The notes beneath the pieces were generated by a model. The model was not told the DNA's origin. It worked only from the letters and a program-made list of their open reading frames with translations, and searched no databases. A stretch of 64,000 nucleotides of DNA from Pseudoxanthomonas dokdonensis. Lineage in GTDB: Bacteria > Pseudomonadota > Gammaproteobacteria > Xanthomonadales > Xanthomonadaceae. The position numbers and the translations under genes were made by a program. Each line of letters starts with the position of its first letter. The first letter of the stretch is position 1. The DNA lies in assembly GCF_001431405.1 (NCBI RefSeq), contig NZ_LDJL01000011.1, positions 496,001 through 560,000 on the forward strand. The letters run 5' to 3'. Below are positions 19,924 to 28,447 of the stretch, piece after piece.

Positions 19924-21335
19924 TATTCGACCCTCTGGATTGACCAGCCGCCGGGTGCGGCGCCCGCCGCCGGCTGGCTGCGGCCGAGCGACTCCGACAG
20001 ATCCTTGATGAAGGCTCGCAGTTGCTGCAGGTTTCGCAGATTGACCGCGGGGTCATTGGCCAGACTTGGGTATTTGAGGTTGGCGATTTTCTGCTCCAGG
20101 TCGGACTGAGAGCCAACGCCGGGCACACGGGTCAGGGCCAGCATGTCGTTCTGGATGGACCCGATGGCGGCGTCCAACTCCTGCCCTTCCGGGGTGAAGC
20201 GCTTGTAATACTGGTCGATCGGGCCGGTGTCGCCAATCACGCCCTGATCCAGCTTCTGCAGCGCCATGTCGATGCGATTCAAGCCGCGCTCTACATTCAG
20301 GAGTTGTGGCGCTTTCGTGCGTGCCGCGGCGTTACGCTCGGCCTCCGACTTAGCCTGCTCCTGCCCCGCGGTTTGCGCGATCGCTGCATTCGCCTGAATT
20401 GCCTGAACCTGCGGCAGGTACTTCAGCTTCGCCGCCTCTTGCGCTGCCGTGGTCAGTGCCGCCTGCTCTTCGGGGGAGCGACCGGTTGCAAGGCCGGTCG
20501 CCGCCGCGCCGAAGTCAACCGATGACCCGCTCGGCGCTGCATTGAACGCCGCCGGATTATCGCGAATCTGTGCCTGCAATTCCGCAGGCAGCAAGGGATC
20601 AATCGCGATCGGCATGCCATCAGGGCCGGTGAAGGTTGGATTCCCAAGCGATGACGGGCGGCCCCCGCCAAGGTTTCCGGCTCCGCCCAACGGAGTCCAT
20701 CCTGCGGAATCGCTGAACACCTCGACCATGCCGGTGCGGGGGTCGCGCCGTGCCGGCCGCTCCCGCCCATCGGCGCCACGAATCATCTCGAACGAGAATC
20801 CGCCGGTCGCTGCCCTACCCTCCTGCCCCAGCGCGATTCGTGCGGCCTGCTGATACTCGGGCGTTCCGGGTTTGAGGCCAGCAGCTTCGGCCGTCAACTG
20901 GAATTGCTGGAATCCTGCCGGGACGCCATTCGCAGTCTTCACCCCATCAGTCATGGCCAGAATCTGCTCGGCCACGGGCATGACCTGAGCAGCGTCGAAC
21001 TCGTCCGGCACATCGCCACCCCATGATTGCGCCTTCAGCAACGGGAGCGCGCTGCGGTAGAGAGCGGCCTGCAGCTGCGGATTGTTGCTGGACTGCTTGA
21101 GCGACTTGGCGAGTCCGCGAAGCTGGCCGCGCAGGCGGTCGCCCTGCCCCTGGTATGCGCTGGCCGCCTTGGGATCCAGCGCGAAGGCGCGGTTGCTGGC
21201 GTTTACGTCACCGCCGATGGCCAGCGGGGCAAGGCCCTGCAATTCTGCATTACGGGCTGCCTGTTCGCGCTCCTGGCGCTGGCGGGTGCCGAAGGCATAA
21301 CCCTCCTGCATCGCTTCGGCGAAGTTGTTTGCCAT
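19923..21335 (-). CDS. phage DNA ejection protein (P22 gp20-like position)
   Basis: 470 residues, soluble, Gln/Ala-rich and mostly helical (FAEAMQEGYAFGTRQRQEREQAARNAEL; AKSEAERNAAARTKAPQLLNVERGLNRIDMALQKLD), with a Gly/Pro-rich middle section. The gene overlaps the start of the next ejection protein by one base and follows the gp7-like gene by 9 nt. Assigned by composition and position. Confidence 0.65.
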   Translation of the reverse strand: MANNFAEAMQEGYAFGTRQRQEREQAARNAELQGLAPLAIGGDVNASNRAFALDPKAASAYQGQGDRLRGQLRGLAKSLKQSSNNPQLQAALYRSALPLLKAQSWGGDVPDEFDAAQVMPVAEQILAMTDGVKTANGVPAGFQQFQLTAEAAGLKPGTPEYQQAARIALGQEGRAATGGFSFEMIRGADGRERPARRDPRTGMVEVFSDSAGWTPLGGAGNLGGGRPSSLGNPTFTGPDGMPIAIDPLLPAELQAQIRDNPAAFNAAPSGSSVDFGAAATGLATGRSPEEQAALTTAAQEAAKLKYLPQVQAIQANAAIAQTAGQEQAKSEAERNAAARTKAPQLLNVERGLNRIDMALQKLDQGVIGDTGPIDQYYKRFTPEGQELDAAIGSIQNDMLALTRVPGVGSQSDLEQKIANLKYPSLANDPAVNLRNLQQLRAFIKDLSESLGRSQPAAGAAPGGWSIQRVE

Positions 21336-21344
21336 GTCGGTTCC

Positions 21345-22262
21345 TCAGTAGCTGTAGGGGATTTGTTCGCGGACGACCGGGCCGATGCTGCCTTGTCCGC
21401 CCCATCCGTTGTTTCCGAAGTACTGGCCGGCAGCCGTGCCGACGCCATTCAATGCATTTCCCCATGCGTTGGCCTTGTCGCCATACGCTGAGGCGCGGGC
21501 GTTGCCAATGCCGACAAGCTGGTTTCCAACCTGTCCGGCCGTGTTCTGGCCGAGGCTGTTCAACTGGCTATTTGCCTGACCGCCGATGCCGGCAAGCCGG
21601 AACAGGTTGTTCTGGAAGTTCCCGAACGCCTGCGACCCCAAGTTGGATGCAAAGCGCATCCGGTCCGCATCCGCGCCGCCGGAGTAGAGGCCGCCACGAG
21701 CGGCAGCGCCACGGTCAAGCGCTTGGATCCCTTCGTCTCGGGCTACCAGGTAGTCGGGCGTCTGGTAGAACTGGCTGAAATCGGCCACACCAGTGCCGGG
21801 CGTACTCGCGCCGCCCACTCCACCAGGGGAGCCGCCCGCAATCGAGTACGTCACTGGCGTAGTGCCGCCCTGATCGCCCTTGCTGAACAACCCGAGGGCG
21901 TCATAGCTGGTGCCGCCGAATTGACCAGCAAGGTTGGCGGGATCGGTAATCTTGTCGAAGAAGCTGCGCTTCTTCTTGGCCGTGGGTTCGCCCCCGCTCA
22001 TCGTGATGCCGCTCGCGCCGGTCGTTTCGCCTTGATACGTTGGCAGGCCATACATGCCGGCCAGCATGTTCAGAGCGCCAACGCCAGTCTGTTGGTACGG
22101 AAGCGTGTCGGCACGAGACTGGTTGTACATCGCCAACTGTGCGTTGATGGCGTTCTGGCCGCCCGCGGCGCTGGCGTTGGCCGCGCTGTCTGCCGCGTCT
22201 GATTGCATTTTGCCGCCGATAAGTGAACCGGCTGCACCGATGATGGCGCCTGCTGCTGGCAT
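21345..22262 (-). CDS. phage DNA ejection/transfer protein (P22 gp7-like position)
   Basis: 305 residues from MPAAGAIIGAAGSLIGGKMQSD, a Gly-zipper-like hydrophobic N-terminus followed by a Ser/Gln/Gly-rich body (QNAINAQLAMYNQSRADTLPYQQTGVGALNML; FRLAGIGGQANSQLNSLGQNTAGQVGNQ). This pattern is shared by many podovirus DNA transfer proteins. The upstream in-frame extension lies inside the GNAT gene and is rejected. First of the three ejection genes. Confidence 0.7.
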   Translation of the reverse strand: MPAAGAIIGAAGSLIGGKMQSDAADSAANASAAGGQNAINAQLAMYNQSRADTLPYQQTGVGALNMLAGMYGLPTYQGETTGASGITMSGGEPTAKKKRSFFDKITDPANLAGQFGGTSYDALGLFSKGDQGGTTPVTYSIAGGSPGGVGGASTPGTGVADFSQFYQTPDYLVARDEGIQALDRGAAARGGLYSGGADADRMRFASNLGSQAFGNFQNNLFRLAGIGGQANSQLNSLGQNTAGQVGNQLVGIGNARASAYGDKANAWGNALNGVGTAAGQYFGNNGWGGQGSIGPVVREQIPYSY

Positions 22263-22264
22263 GT

Positions 22265-22822
22265 TCAGTTCTCCAATATGGAATAGTCGTCGTGCATCAC
22301 CGCCCAGCGGTAAGCCGCACGAACCCCTTTGTCTTTCTGGCCCAGAAGAGCGCATTGACCGCGCACCCATTGCGGGCTTTCCTGCATGTGCATCCAGTCG
22401 TCAAGATTCAGCGAGTAGTGCCTGATGTCGTGCGCCACACCACGTCGAATGAAAGCCGCCGGCCTGATGCGGTCCTTCCGGAACCCGACCTTCTCGGTCA
22501 ACCGCCAGGCCGGAATGTTGTCCTCGGGCACCTTGGTCACGATTCGCGTGCAGTCGGTGCCACAGAACAGGTAATGCGCCGCGGCCTTGGCGCAAGCCAG
22601 CGCATCGCGTGTTCCAGGCAAGAACAGCGTGTGGACCTCGTACACTCCGTCGCCGAGGCGGTGGAAGAAGAATCCGCCAGTGGCGAACTCAATTCCGATG
22701 CCGTCATCAAAGATGGCCGACAGCGGCAGTGGCCCATCCTGGCCATCTTGCGAGATCCACGGCTTCACTTTCGGATGGTCGATAACGCCTTGCAGGAATT
22801 CCGGGCCTTCAGCAACCCTCAT
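22265..22822 (-). CDS. phage GNAT-like acetyltransferase (DUF2824 type)
   Basis: 185 residues. The core has the GNAT pattern: GGFFFHRLGDGVYEVHTLFLPGTRD (beta4-beta5), ALACAKAAAHYLFCGTDCTRI, then DNIPAWRLTEKVGFRKD, the N-x2-A-x3-x3-GF signature of acetyl-CoA-binding motif B. P22-like phages often carry such a gene between tail-accessory and ejection genes. Target unknown; it may modify a virion or host protein. Confidence 0.75.
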   Translation of the reverse strand: MRVAEGPEFLQGVIDHPKVKPWISQDGQDGPLPLSAIFDDGIGIEFATGGFFFHRLGDGVYEVHTLFLPGTRDALACAKAAAHYLFCGTDCTRIVTKVPEDNIPAWRLTEKVGFRKDRIRPAAFIRRGVAHDIRHYSLNLDDWMHMQESPQWVRGQCALLGQKDKGVRAAYRWAVMHDDYSILEN

Positions 22823-23040
22823 CCTGGAGTTACCTGTATATTCACCACCCCACCCAACAAATCCCGCTTGATGGGGCTGGACACGCGGATGCGGTAGATG
22901 CGATTGCGGAAGCGGCCCAAGCGCCAGAATCGAACGCGCTTGCCGTATTCGCCCAGCTCGCCGAGCGAACGTTCGCGCCAGTTCGACCAGTTGCGGCCGC
23001 CGTCATCTGAGTAGGAGATTTGGACTTTGCGGTCACTCAT
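22819..23040 (-). CDS. detached C-terminal piece of gp10-like tail accessory protein
   Basis: 73 residues: VQISYSDDGGRNWSNWRER, LGELGEYGKRVRFWRLGRF and RNRIYRIRVSSPIKRDLLG. This SDDGG-W...GEY...R-LG-R-R-R-F signature normally forms the C-terminus of podovirus gp10-type packaged-DNA stabilization proteins. Here it is a separate ORF overlapping the end of the large upstream gene by 8 nt and the start of the GNAT gene by 4 nt. It probably assembles with the upstream product (inference). Confidence 0.8.
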   Translation of the reverse strand: MSDRKVQISYSDDGGRNWSNWRERSLGELGEYGKRVRFWRLGRFRNRIYRIRVSSPIKRDLLGGVVNIQVTPG

Positions 23041-25453
23041 TTGACACCGTCAATCCGTACACTCGCCCGGTCAGTGATGATGTTATTTCGGTCCAGTCGA
23101 TACCGTCGTCAGATACGTAGACATGACCCCCGACAGTCGGCCCCGCGCTCTGATATGAGCAAAGCGTATAACTTGCGCCGGTCCATTCCATTGCCGTTAC
23201 CTCGCCGTCAGCCGTAAATGTCTGAGTCCATGACCCGCCATTGTTGGTGGAGACCAGTACTTCGCCAGTAGCGCCGCCCACTACCCATACTTCATTGCCG
23301 CCAGGGAACCCGGCAGCGACGGCGGACCCGCGCAGAGATGCCCCAACCTTGACGATTGAGTTCGATACGGCCACGCCATCAACCGTAACGGCGCAATAAA
23401 TATCTTGGCCTGAGATTCTTGAGCCAACAAGAATTGCTCGATTTCCACTTGATGCGATAGCGCCGCCGCTGGTGAGATATACCCCGTGAGCGCCGCCAGC
23501 GACCAAATCCGTAGCCATTTCATCATCGGAGTAACTGAACCCACTGGATGCCGTTGTTCCTGCCGTAATTAGCCTCTCGCCAACATAGGTCAGGTATTGA
23601 ACCCGGACGATTTCTGATTTAAGCGAGAAGGTTGACCCGTTGTCAGTACTCCTGTTTGCTCCATTGGAGCTTCCCCGGCCAATCAGAACAACGTCACTGC
23701 CAGCCTTCCTTGCTGCGCCTCTGGCGCCCCCTGAGCCGCCAAGCGCCCCAGTAGAGGTAAGCCAGTCCGCGCCTGAATTGTCCGAATATCTGGCAGTCGT
23801 TGCGTTGTAAGCAATCACTCTTCCTGCATCTGCTGCAATTATCCCAGACGCAGCCAGTTCTGGATTCAGTAGCGGCCTATTCCAGTCGTCCGAATCAATT
23901 ACCCGGATGACTCGATAATCCGAGCCTCCAATTCCGCCTAGTGCATACGAAATGAGGGAGACGTTAAACGTGTCGTTCAACTCGTCTCGCAACCCAGCAG
24001 TATCCAAAACGCGGAGAACCAATGTGATCTGGCCTGGCTCTATTGGCGTTCCGCTAATAGTGGCGGTAACTTCATCCCATTCAAGTCCAAACAGCGAAAG
24101 GTCGCTAGACCCCTCAACAAGAATCGTTTTCAGGATTGGGTAAGTCCCGGGCGTTGTGGTGTAGCTGTACAAATATGCGTCGCCAGCGGCCCCGCCCGGT
24201 GCGTGGCCAACTATGGAGGGCGGCTCTGGCTGTACAGGAAATACTCCATCCGCTTCATCACTGGCCAATCCACCAGTGTCGAAAACCAGCTCCATGTAAG
24301 GCGCCACGATGGCGTTCTGATTTGCGTGAAATACACCCGTGACACGCTCGGAGACCAACGGTTCGACTTCTTCGAAATGCCAGTCCCAATCCAGAACAAA
24401 GAGCTTCCCGGAGTAGGCGTCGCCGGCAATCCACTGACCGTTCCAGTAGGTCAGCGTGTTGATGCGCCAGCGGCCGGCAAGCTCGGTCGGGCCGGTGTAG
24501 GTGGATCGCCGATGCCAGATGCCCTGGGCCACGTCATAGCCCCAGGTCTTGCCGCTTGGGAAGGTCAAGTAGTAGACCTTGTGGCCTTCGTCCTCCCACA
24601 CCATCGCGAAGGCATCGGCCCAGCTTTCCTCGGCGATGGCGCGTTCGATGGCCCGGGTCGACACCGGAACAGCGCGGTAGCCGTCCATGCGGTACACGAC
24701 GCCATCGTTGCCCAGCCACATCGGCGCATTGTCCAGCATGGCAATTGTGAACCGGCCAGCGCAGCCGCGCTCGACGACGATGCGCTTGGACTGGAATGTC
24801 CCAGTGGCAGCGCCGGTGTTGGCGAAGAACTCCGTGGTGGTCTGGTTGAACACGACCACTTCGAACTGGCTGACGATGAGGCCGACAATCTTGTCGGGGG
24901 ATGCCTCGGACTCGTAGCGATCCAGCGAGTTGTAATCGAAGGCGTTGGCCAGGTTCGAATGGAACCAGAACCGGCCGAACGGCTCGACCTGCGCCAGATA
25001 GGAATCGATGTAGGCCACCGAGCCAGCGCCCGGGTAGGCCTCATCGGTGATTTTGGCCAGTACCGTCGAGCTGGTGTTGTAGACGTAGCCGGCTGAGCCA
25101 TTGGCAATGAGAAGCTCATTGCCCAGGCCACGCTGGTTGTAGGCCATCGACACCCGGCCAACGCCAGGAATGGCGCCGCGGGGGATGCCGACACCGGTGT
25201 TGCTGACCTGGTAGAGCTGGTTGCCGGAGACGACGAACAGCTTGCCTTCGACGTTGATTGAGCCGCGAATCGGGCCATCGCCGATGATTTGATAGGGCTT
25301 CAGCCCGGGCGGCGTGCGAAGCCGGTTCACTGTCCGAGTGCCGGGCACCTCGGACATTACCGGCAGGTAATTCACCGTGTCCTGCGAGGACCACGGCAGG
25401 CTGTCGTCGGTGTAGAAGCCGCCAATCAGGTCGACAGGGGTGTACTTCATCAT
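23033..25453 (-). CDS. gp10-like DNA stabilization protein fused to an inserted Ig/beta-propeller module
   Basis: 806 residues from MMKYTPVDLIGGFY (start overlaps the gp4-like stop). Residues 1-395 follow the podovirus gp10 pattern (SWSSQDTVNYLPV-type start, TPPGLKPY, FGRFWFHSNLANAF, GCAGRFTIAMLDNAPMWLG, VPYMELVFDTGG-like end). Then come a He_PIG/cadherin-like Ig domain (about 405-500; TISGTPIEPGQITLVLRVLDTAG) and a run of Asp-box-like repeats (SDNSGADW, STDNGSTF, STNNGGSW, SDDGIDW), indicating a sialidase-type beta-propeller. The insert DNA (about 23040-24260) is visibly poorer in GC. The usual gp10 C-terminus follows as a separate ORF. Confidence 0.8.
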   Translation of the reverse strand: MMKYTPVDLIGGFYTDDSLPWSSQDTVNYLPVMSEVPGTRTVNRLRTPPGLKPYQIIGDGPIRGSINVEGKLFVVSGNQLYQVSNTGVGIPRGAIPGVGRVSMAYNQRGLGNELLIANGSAGYVYNTSSTVLAKITDEAYPGAGSVAYIDSYLAQVEPFGRFWFHSNLANAFDYNSLDRYESEASPDKIVGLIVSQFEVVVFNQTTTEFFANTGAATGTFQSKRIVVERGCAGRFTIAMLDNAPMWLGNDGVVYRMDGYRAVPVSTRAIERAIAEESWADAFAMVWEDEGHKVYYLTFPSGKTWGYDVAQGIWHRRSTYTGPTELAGRWRINTLTYWNGQWIAGDAYSGKLFVLDWDWHFEEVEPLVSERVTGVFHANQNAIVAPYMELVFDTGGLASDEADGVFPVQPEPPSIVGHAPGGAAGDAYLYSYTTTPGTYPILKTILVEGSSDLSLFGLEWDEVTATISGTPIEPGQITLVLRVLDTAGLRDELNDTFNVSLISYALGGIGGSDYRVIRVIDSDDWNRPLLNPELAASGIIAADAGRVIAYNATTARYSDNSGADWLTSTGALGGSGGARGAARKAGSDVVLIGRGSSNGANRSTDNGSTFSLKSEIVRVQYLTYVGERLITAGTTASSGFSYSDDEMATDLVAGGAHGVYLTSGGAIASSGNRAILVGSRISGQDIYCAVTVDGVAVSNSIVKVGASLRGSAVAAGFPGGNEVWVVGGATGEVLVSTNNGGSWTQTFTADGEVTAMEWTGASYTLCSYQSAGPTVGGHVYVSDDGIDWTEITSSLTGRVYGLTVSNE

Positions 25454-25863
25454 TGGAAGAATCCATCCCGCCATGAGCCAAAGCGAGATCCGACACCTGC
25501 CGGCAAGTCGGGGAATTCGGTGCGGGCAAACGTGTTGGCGGTAATCTGTGCGCTCAGGGTGGCCAGGCCGTCATTGGCCTGCTGCACGATGTCGGCAGAC
25601 AGCTCGGTGCCGTAGCGCGGGCGCAGGCGCAGGGCCAGGTTGTAGGCGATGGCCTCTTCGGCCTCGGGGGGTGCGGGCAGCTCTTCGCCCGGGCCGCTGA
25701 CATCCTGCCAGCCCAGCGTCATGCCCTGAACCTCCCAGGCGCGGCACATCAGGTTCAGTGCGCGAATGGCGGTGGCTTCGTCCTCGGCTTCAGGCGCCTC
25801 GTTGGGATCAACGACACCGAGAATCTGCAGGGCGTCGCGCACGATGTCGGCGACGGCGGTCAT
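25450..25863 (-). CDS. P22 gp4-like tail accessory factor (head-tail adaptor)
   Basis: 137 residues: TAVADIVRDALQILGVVDP, a region like AIRALNLMCRAWEVQGM, then EEAIAYNLALRLRPRYG and C-terminal FPDLPAGVGSRFGSWRDGFF. This is the pattern of the small helical adaptor that binds under the portal after packaging. Order coat - small protein - gp4-like - gp10-like matches P22-type clusters. The stop overlaps the next start (ATGA). Confidence 0.8.
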   Translation of the reverse strand: MTAVADIVRDALQILGVVDPNEAPEAEDEATAIRALNLMCRAWEVQGMTLGWQDVSGPGEELPAPPEAEEAIAYNLALRLRPRYGTELSADIVQQANDGLATLSAQITANTFARTEFPDLPAGVGSRFGSWRDGFFQ

Positions 25864-26034
25864 TTAAGCGCCCTTCTTGGTCGGCGCGGGCTTCTTCGTA
25901 GTCAGCTTGTTGCCTTCGCCGGCACGCACGAAACCGTCCTTGCCGGCCTCTTTCTCGGCATCGGCATCGGCCACGATTTTGTAAGCGGCCGCGGTGTCGC
26001 CGCCCAGATAGAGCATGCGGGGGTAATCGTTCAT
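25864..26034 (-). CDS. small phage protein between coat and head-tail adaptor
   Basis: 56 residues from MNDYPRMLYLGGDTAAAYKIV, six bases after GGAG. Basic Lys/Pro C-terminus (TTKKPAPTKKGA). Directly abuts the gp4-like gene. Similar tiny genes follow coat genes in many phages, with unknown role. A short GC hairpin (26050-26068) lies just upstream. Confidence 0.7.
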   Translation of the reverse strand: MNDYPRMLYLGGDTAAAYKIVADADAEKEAGKDGFVRAGEGNKLTTKKPAPTKKGA

Positions 26035-26097
26035 CGGAATCTCCAAAGACGGCCCCCGAAGGGGCCGCCGTTGCCTGGGTGGGTGTTGCGGGCGGGG

Positions 26098-27294
26098 TTA
26101 CTCGGTGATGCGCGTCGCGTGGTCCGGACGCACAGCCGCTTCGCCGTACAGCACATCGACGCGGGTGTGTTCCTGGTCGGCCAAGCCGTCACCGAAGGTC
26201 ATCACGCGCACGCTGATGCCGTTGATGGTCGCGGTGTAGCCTTCGCACGACGCCAGCACCGGCAGCGGAGCAAACGCCGCGGCGAACGCGTTCTTGTGGA
26301 ACGCCAGGCCCTGGACTGCCGAGTCGCTGGCATCGCCAAACACGGTGATGGCCGCGCCCGCAGCCGGGCCTGCCGAGACGGTGCCCACGACGGTCGAGGT
26401 GGTCGGGATGATGGCCGGGTAGATGGACACGTTGCCCGCGCCGCCCACGTAGTCAGCCGTGACCACGAAGTAGCGCGGCTTGCCGTTGTTGACGCCGGTC
26501 ACCGGATTGACGGCATTGACGCCGGCAATGGTGAAGACGGTGCCCTTGGGCAGTACACCGGTGCCGGTATTGACCGCCAGTACCGAACCCGTCTGGCCCG
26601 CCCCATTGACCAAGTAGCCCGCGCCGCCGCCGTTGACCTGCAATGGAAGCGACTGCTGCTCATAGAACGTGAAGCCGGCGAACTGGCCCACCGCGTTCTC
26701 GTCGAACTCCTTGCGGATTTCGCTGTTGGTATGGAACAGGGTGGCGTTGGCTTCGGCCAGTGCGATGTTGGCATCGCTGGAGAAGTGCACGCTGCGCTGA
26801 TCCGACGGGGCCAGGAACCGGTTGAGCATCGCCGATGCTTCGCGGTACGGGGTACGGGTGGCCGGCACGGTGCCCCAGGTGCCAACGGTATTGGCCGTCT
26901 GGTTCTTCATGCGGGTCAGCAGGTCGGCGTTGACCTCGGACGACAGCGCGCTCATCGCCGGACGCAGGAAGCGTTCCCGGAAATCGGTGAGGTCCAGCTT
27001 CTTTTCCTTGGCGGTGAAGGTCAGCGGGACATGCTTCTGGGTGTCCAGGGTCAGCGGGACTTCGGTTTCGTTCAGTGCGGGCGCGGACGAGCCGCCGGCA
27101 AAGGTCGAGCCGTCGAACACGACCGGGGTCGGCGGCACCTTGATGCGGACCGTCTCGCCCTTCTTGTAGCCCTGGACTTCCTGGCCGAACTCGATGCTGC
27201 GGTTGGTGTTGATGTTTTTGACGACGACGTTTTCTTCGACCAGCATCTTGGCCGCCTCGCGGGCGATCATCTGGTGAGTGAGTGCCTGTGGCAT
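26098..27294 (-). CDS. major capsid protein (P22 coat type)
   Basis: 398 residues. The N-terminal MPQALTHQMIAREAAKMLVEENVVVKNINT, YKKGETVRIKVPPTP and PLTLDTQKHVPLTFTAKEKKLDLTDF strands, and the later FAGFTFYEQQSLP, match the P22 coat family (HK97 fold with an inserted domain). The central Gly/Thr-rich segment (about 215-320) corresponds to the insertion domain. Follows the scaffold gene by 21 nt, as expected. Confidence 0.9.
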   Translation of the reverse strand: MPQALTHQMIAREAAKMLVEENVVVKNINTNRSIEFGQEVQGYKKGETVRIKVPPTPVVFDGSTFAGGSSAPALNETEVPLTLDTQKHVPLTFTAKEKKLDLTDFRERFLRPAMSALSSEVNADLLTRMKNQTANTVGTWGTVPATRTPYREASAMLNRFLAPSDQRSVHFSSDANIALAEANATLFHTNSEIRKEFDENAVGQFAGFTFYEQQSLPLQVNGGGAGYLVNGAGQTGSVLAVNTGTGVLPKGTVFTIAGVNAVNPVTGVNNGKPRYFVVTADYVGGAGNVSIYPAIIPTTSTVVGTVSAGPAAGAAITVFGDASDSAVQGLAFHKNAFAAAFAPLPVLASCEGYTATINGISVRVMTFGDGLADQEHTRVDVLYGEAAVRPDHATRITE

Positions 27295-27315
27295 TTTCGT
27301 TTCCTCTGTGTGGCC

Positions 27316-28218
27316 TTACCGCTTCCGCTGGCGCTCTCGTTCGCGCTTGAACCACTCGTCGTCGGTCAACTTCTCCGGCGGGGTTTCCGTCGGAGCGCGA
27401 CCAGAGACGGTCGGTGCGGGGGCGGGTGCCCGGGTGATGGGTTTGGGAGTTGCCACCGGTGCCGGGGGCGGGCTCTGCACTTGAGGAGGCGCGGCAGTCA
27501 GGCGCGACGCGAGACGGGCGACGGCATCGGCCATGAGTTCAGGCCGAATGGAGGCGACCGCCCACAGGTCGTCGTCGTTGGTTCCGAGGTGGTAGGCAAT
27601 CTGCGGCCCGTTTTCGTGGGCGATGATTGCTTCTTGCAGTTGCGGCGGCAGGTAGCGCGGGTCAATCGAACCGACGACCTCGTAGAAATCCGGGGTCTGC
27701 TCGGCGAAATCCTCGACACGGGTGTTGTACGAGGATTGGAGTTCCTGCTGCCGCTGGGTGGCTTGGGTCTGTTTTTGCTGCTCTTCCCGCGCACTCAGCT
27801 CCTGCTTCACGACCCACTGGGCGTGCGCGCGGCTGAAGGCTGGGATGTCGAAATCGAACTGATCCAGCGTCGGCTCGCCATCTGCCGGCGGGGTGCTGCG
27901 CTGGGGTGTGGTGGTGGCCGGCCGCGGCTGGCTGGATTCGGAAACCTGTCGCCGCAGCTCTGCGTTTTCGCGGTTCAGACGGTCGATGTATTCCCTGGTG
28001 CGGTTCTTCTTGCGATCGGAGCGCGCCTGCTCGTCGGCAGCTTTCTTGTCGGCCTCTTCCTTGGCCTTGGCCGCTTCGTCGCCTCCTTCGCCATCTGTGG
28101 CCGGCGGTTCCTGCTGGGCGGCCTCGGCATCGCTGCGCGGGGCTGGCTTGGGTGCGGTCTGTTCTTCGGCAACGGCTTCGCCGCCGCTCACCTGTTCGGT
28201 GTCGGTTTCAGTGCTCAT
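27316..28218 (-). CDS. phage scaffolding protein
   Basis: 300 residues from MSTETDTEQVSGG, with AGGA 6 nt upstream. Highly charged, Glu/Ala/Lys/Gln/Pro-rich and largely disordered or coiled coil (EQARSDRKKNRTREYIDRLNRENAELRRQV). A C-terminal basic helix (DDEWFKRERERQRKR) resembles the coat-binding tail of P22 gp8. Position between portal and coat supports the call. Confidence 0.85.
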   Translation of the reverse strand: MSTETDTEQVSGGEAVAEEQTAPKPAPRSDAEAAQQEPPATDGEGGDEAAKAKEEADKKAADEQARSDRKKNRTREYIDRLNRENAELRRQVSESSQPRPATTTPQRSTPPADGEPTLDQFDFDIPAFSRAHAQWVVKQELSAREEQQKQTQATQRQQELQSSYNTRVEDFAEQTPDFYEVVGSIDPRYLPPQLQEAIIAHENGPQIAYHLGTNDDDLWAVASIRPELMADAVARLASRLTAAPPQVQSPPPAPVATPKPITRAPAPAPTVSGRAPTETPPEKLTDDEWFKRERERQRKR

Positions 28219-28262
28219 TACGTCCTCTCGGGTTTCGGCCAGGCCGGGCCGATGCGGTCGGG

Positions 28263-28433
28263 TTACTTCCCGTGGTCTTTCCGTTCTTGCGCTGCCGCGG
28301 CGCGTGCAGCTGCGTCGCTCAGGTGTCCGTGGTAGAGCGCTGCCGCTCCTCCCTGCGCGCACTGCTGGTCCAGCTCCTGTCGCCTTTGGTCATGGAACCG
28401 CTGCATTTCTCGCAGCTGTTCGGCCAAGGTCAT
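28263..28433 (-). CDS. small helical phage protein between portal and scaffold
   Basis: 56 residues from MTLAEQLREMQRFHDQRRQE; Gln/Arg/Ala-rich and helical. A TTG at 28451 overlapping the portal stop is an alternative start; neither has a good ribosome site. Unknown role in head assembly. Confidence 0.6.
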   Translation of the reverse strand: MTLAEQLREMQRFHDQRRQELDQQCAQGGAAALYHGHLSDAAARAAAAQERKDHGK

Positions 28434-28447
28434 GTTGGCGAGCGAAA

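Noticed and set aside
26071-28335. 754-codon plus-strand open frame opposite coat and scaffold genes
   Set aside because: Antisense to coherent P22-type genes, Arg/Gly-rich composition and no ribosome site.
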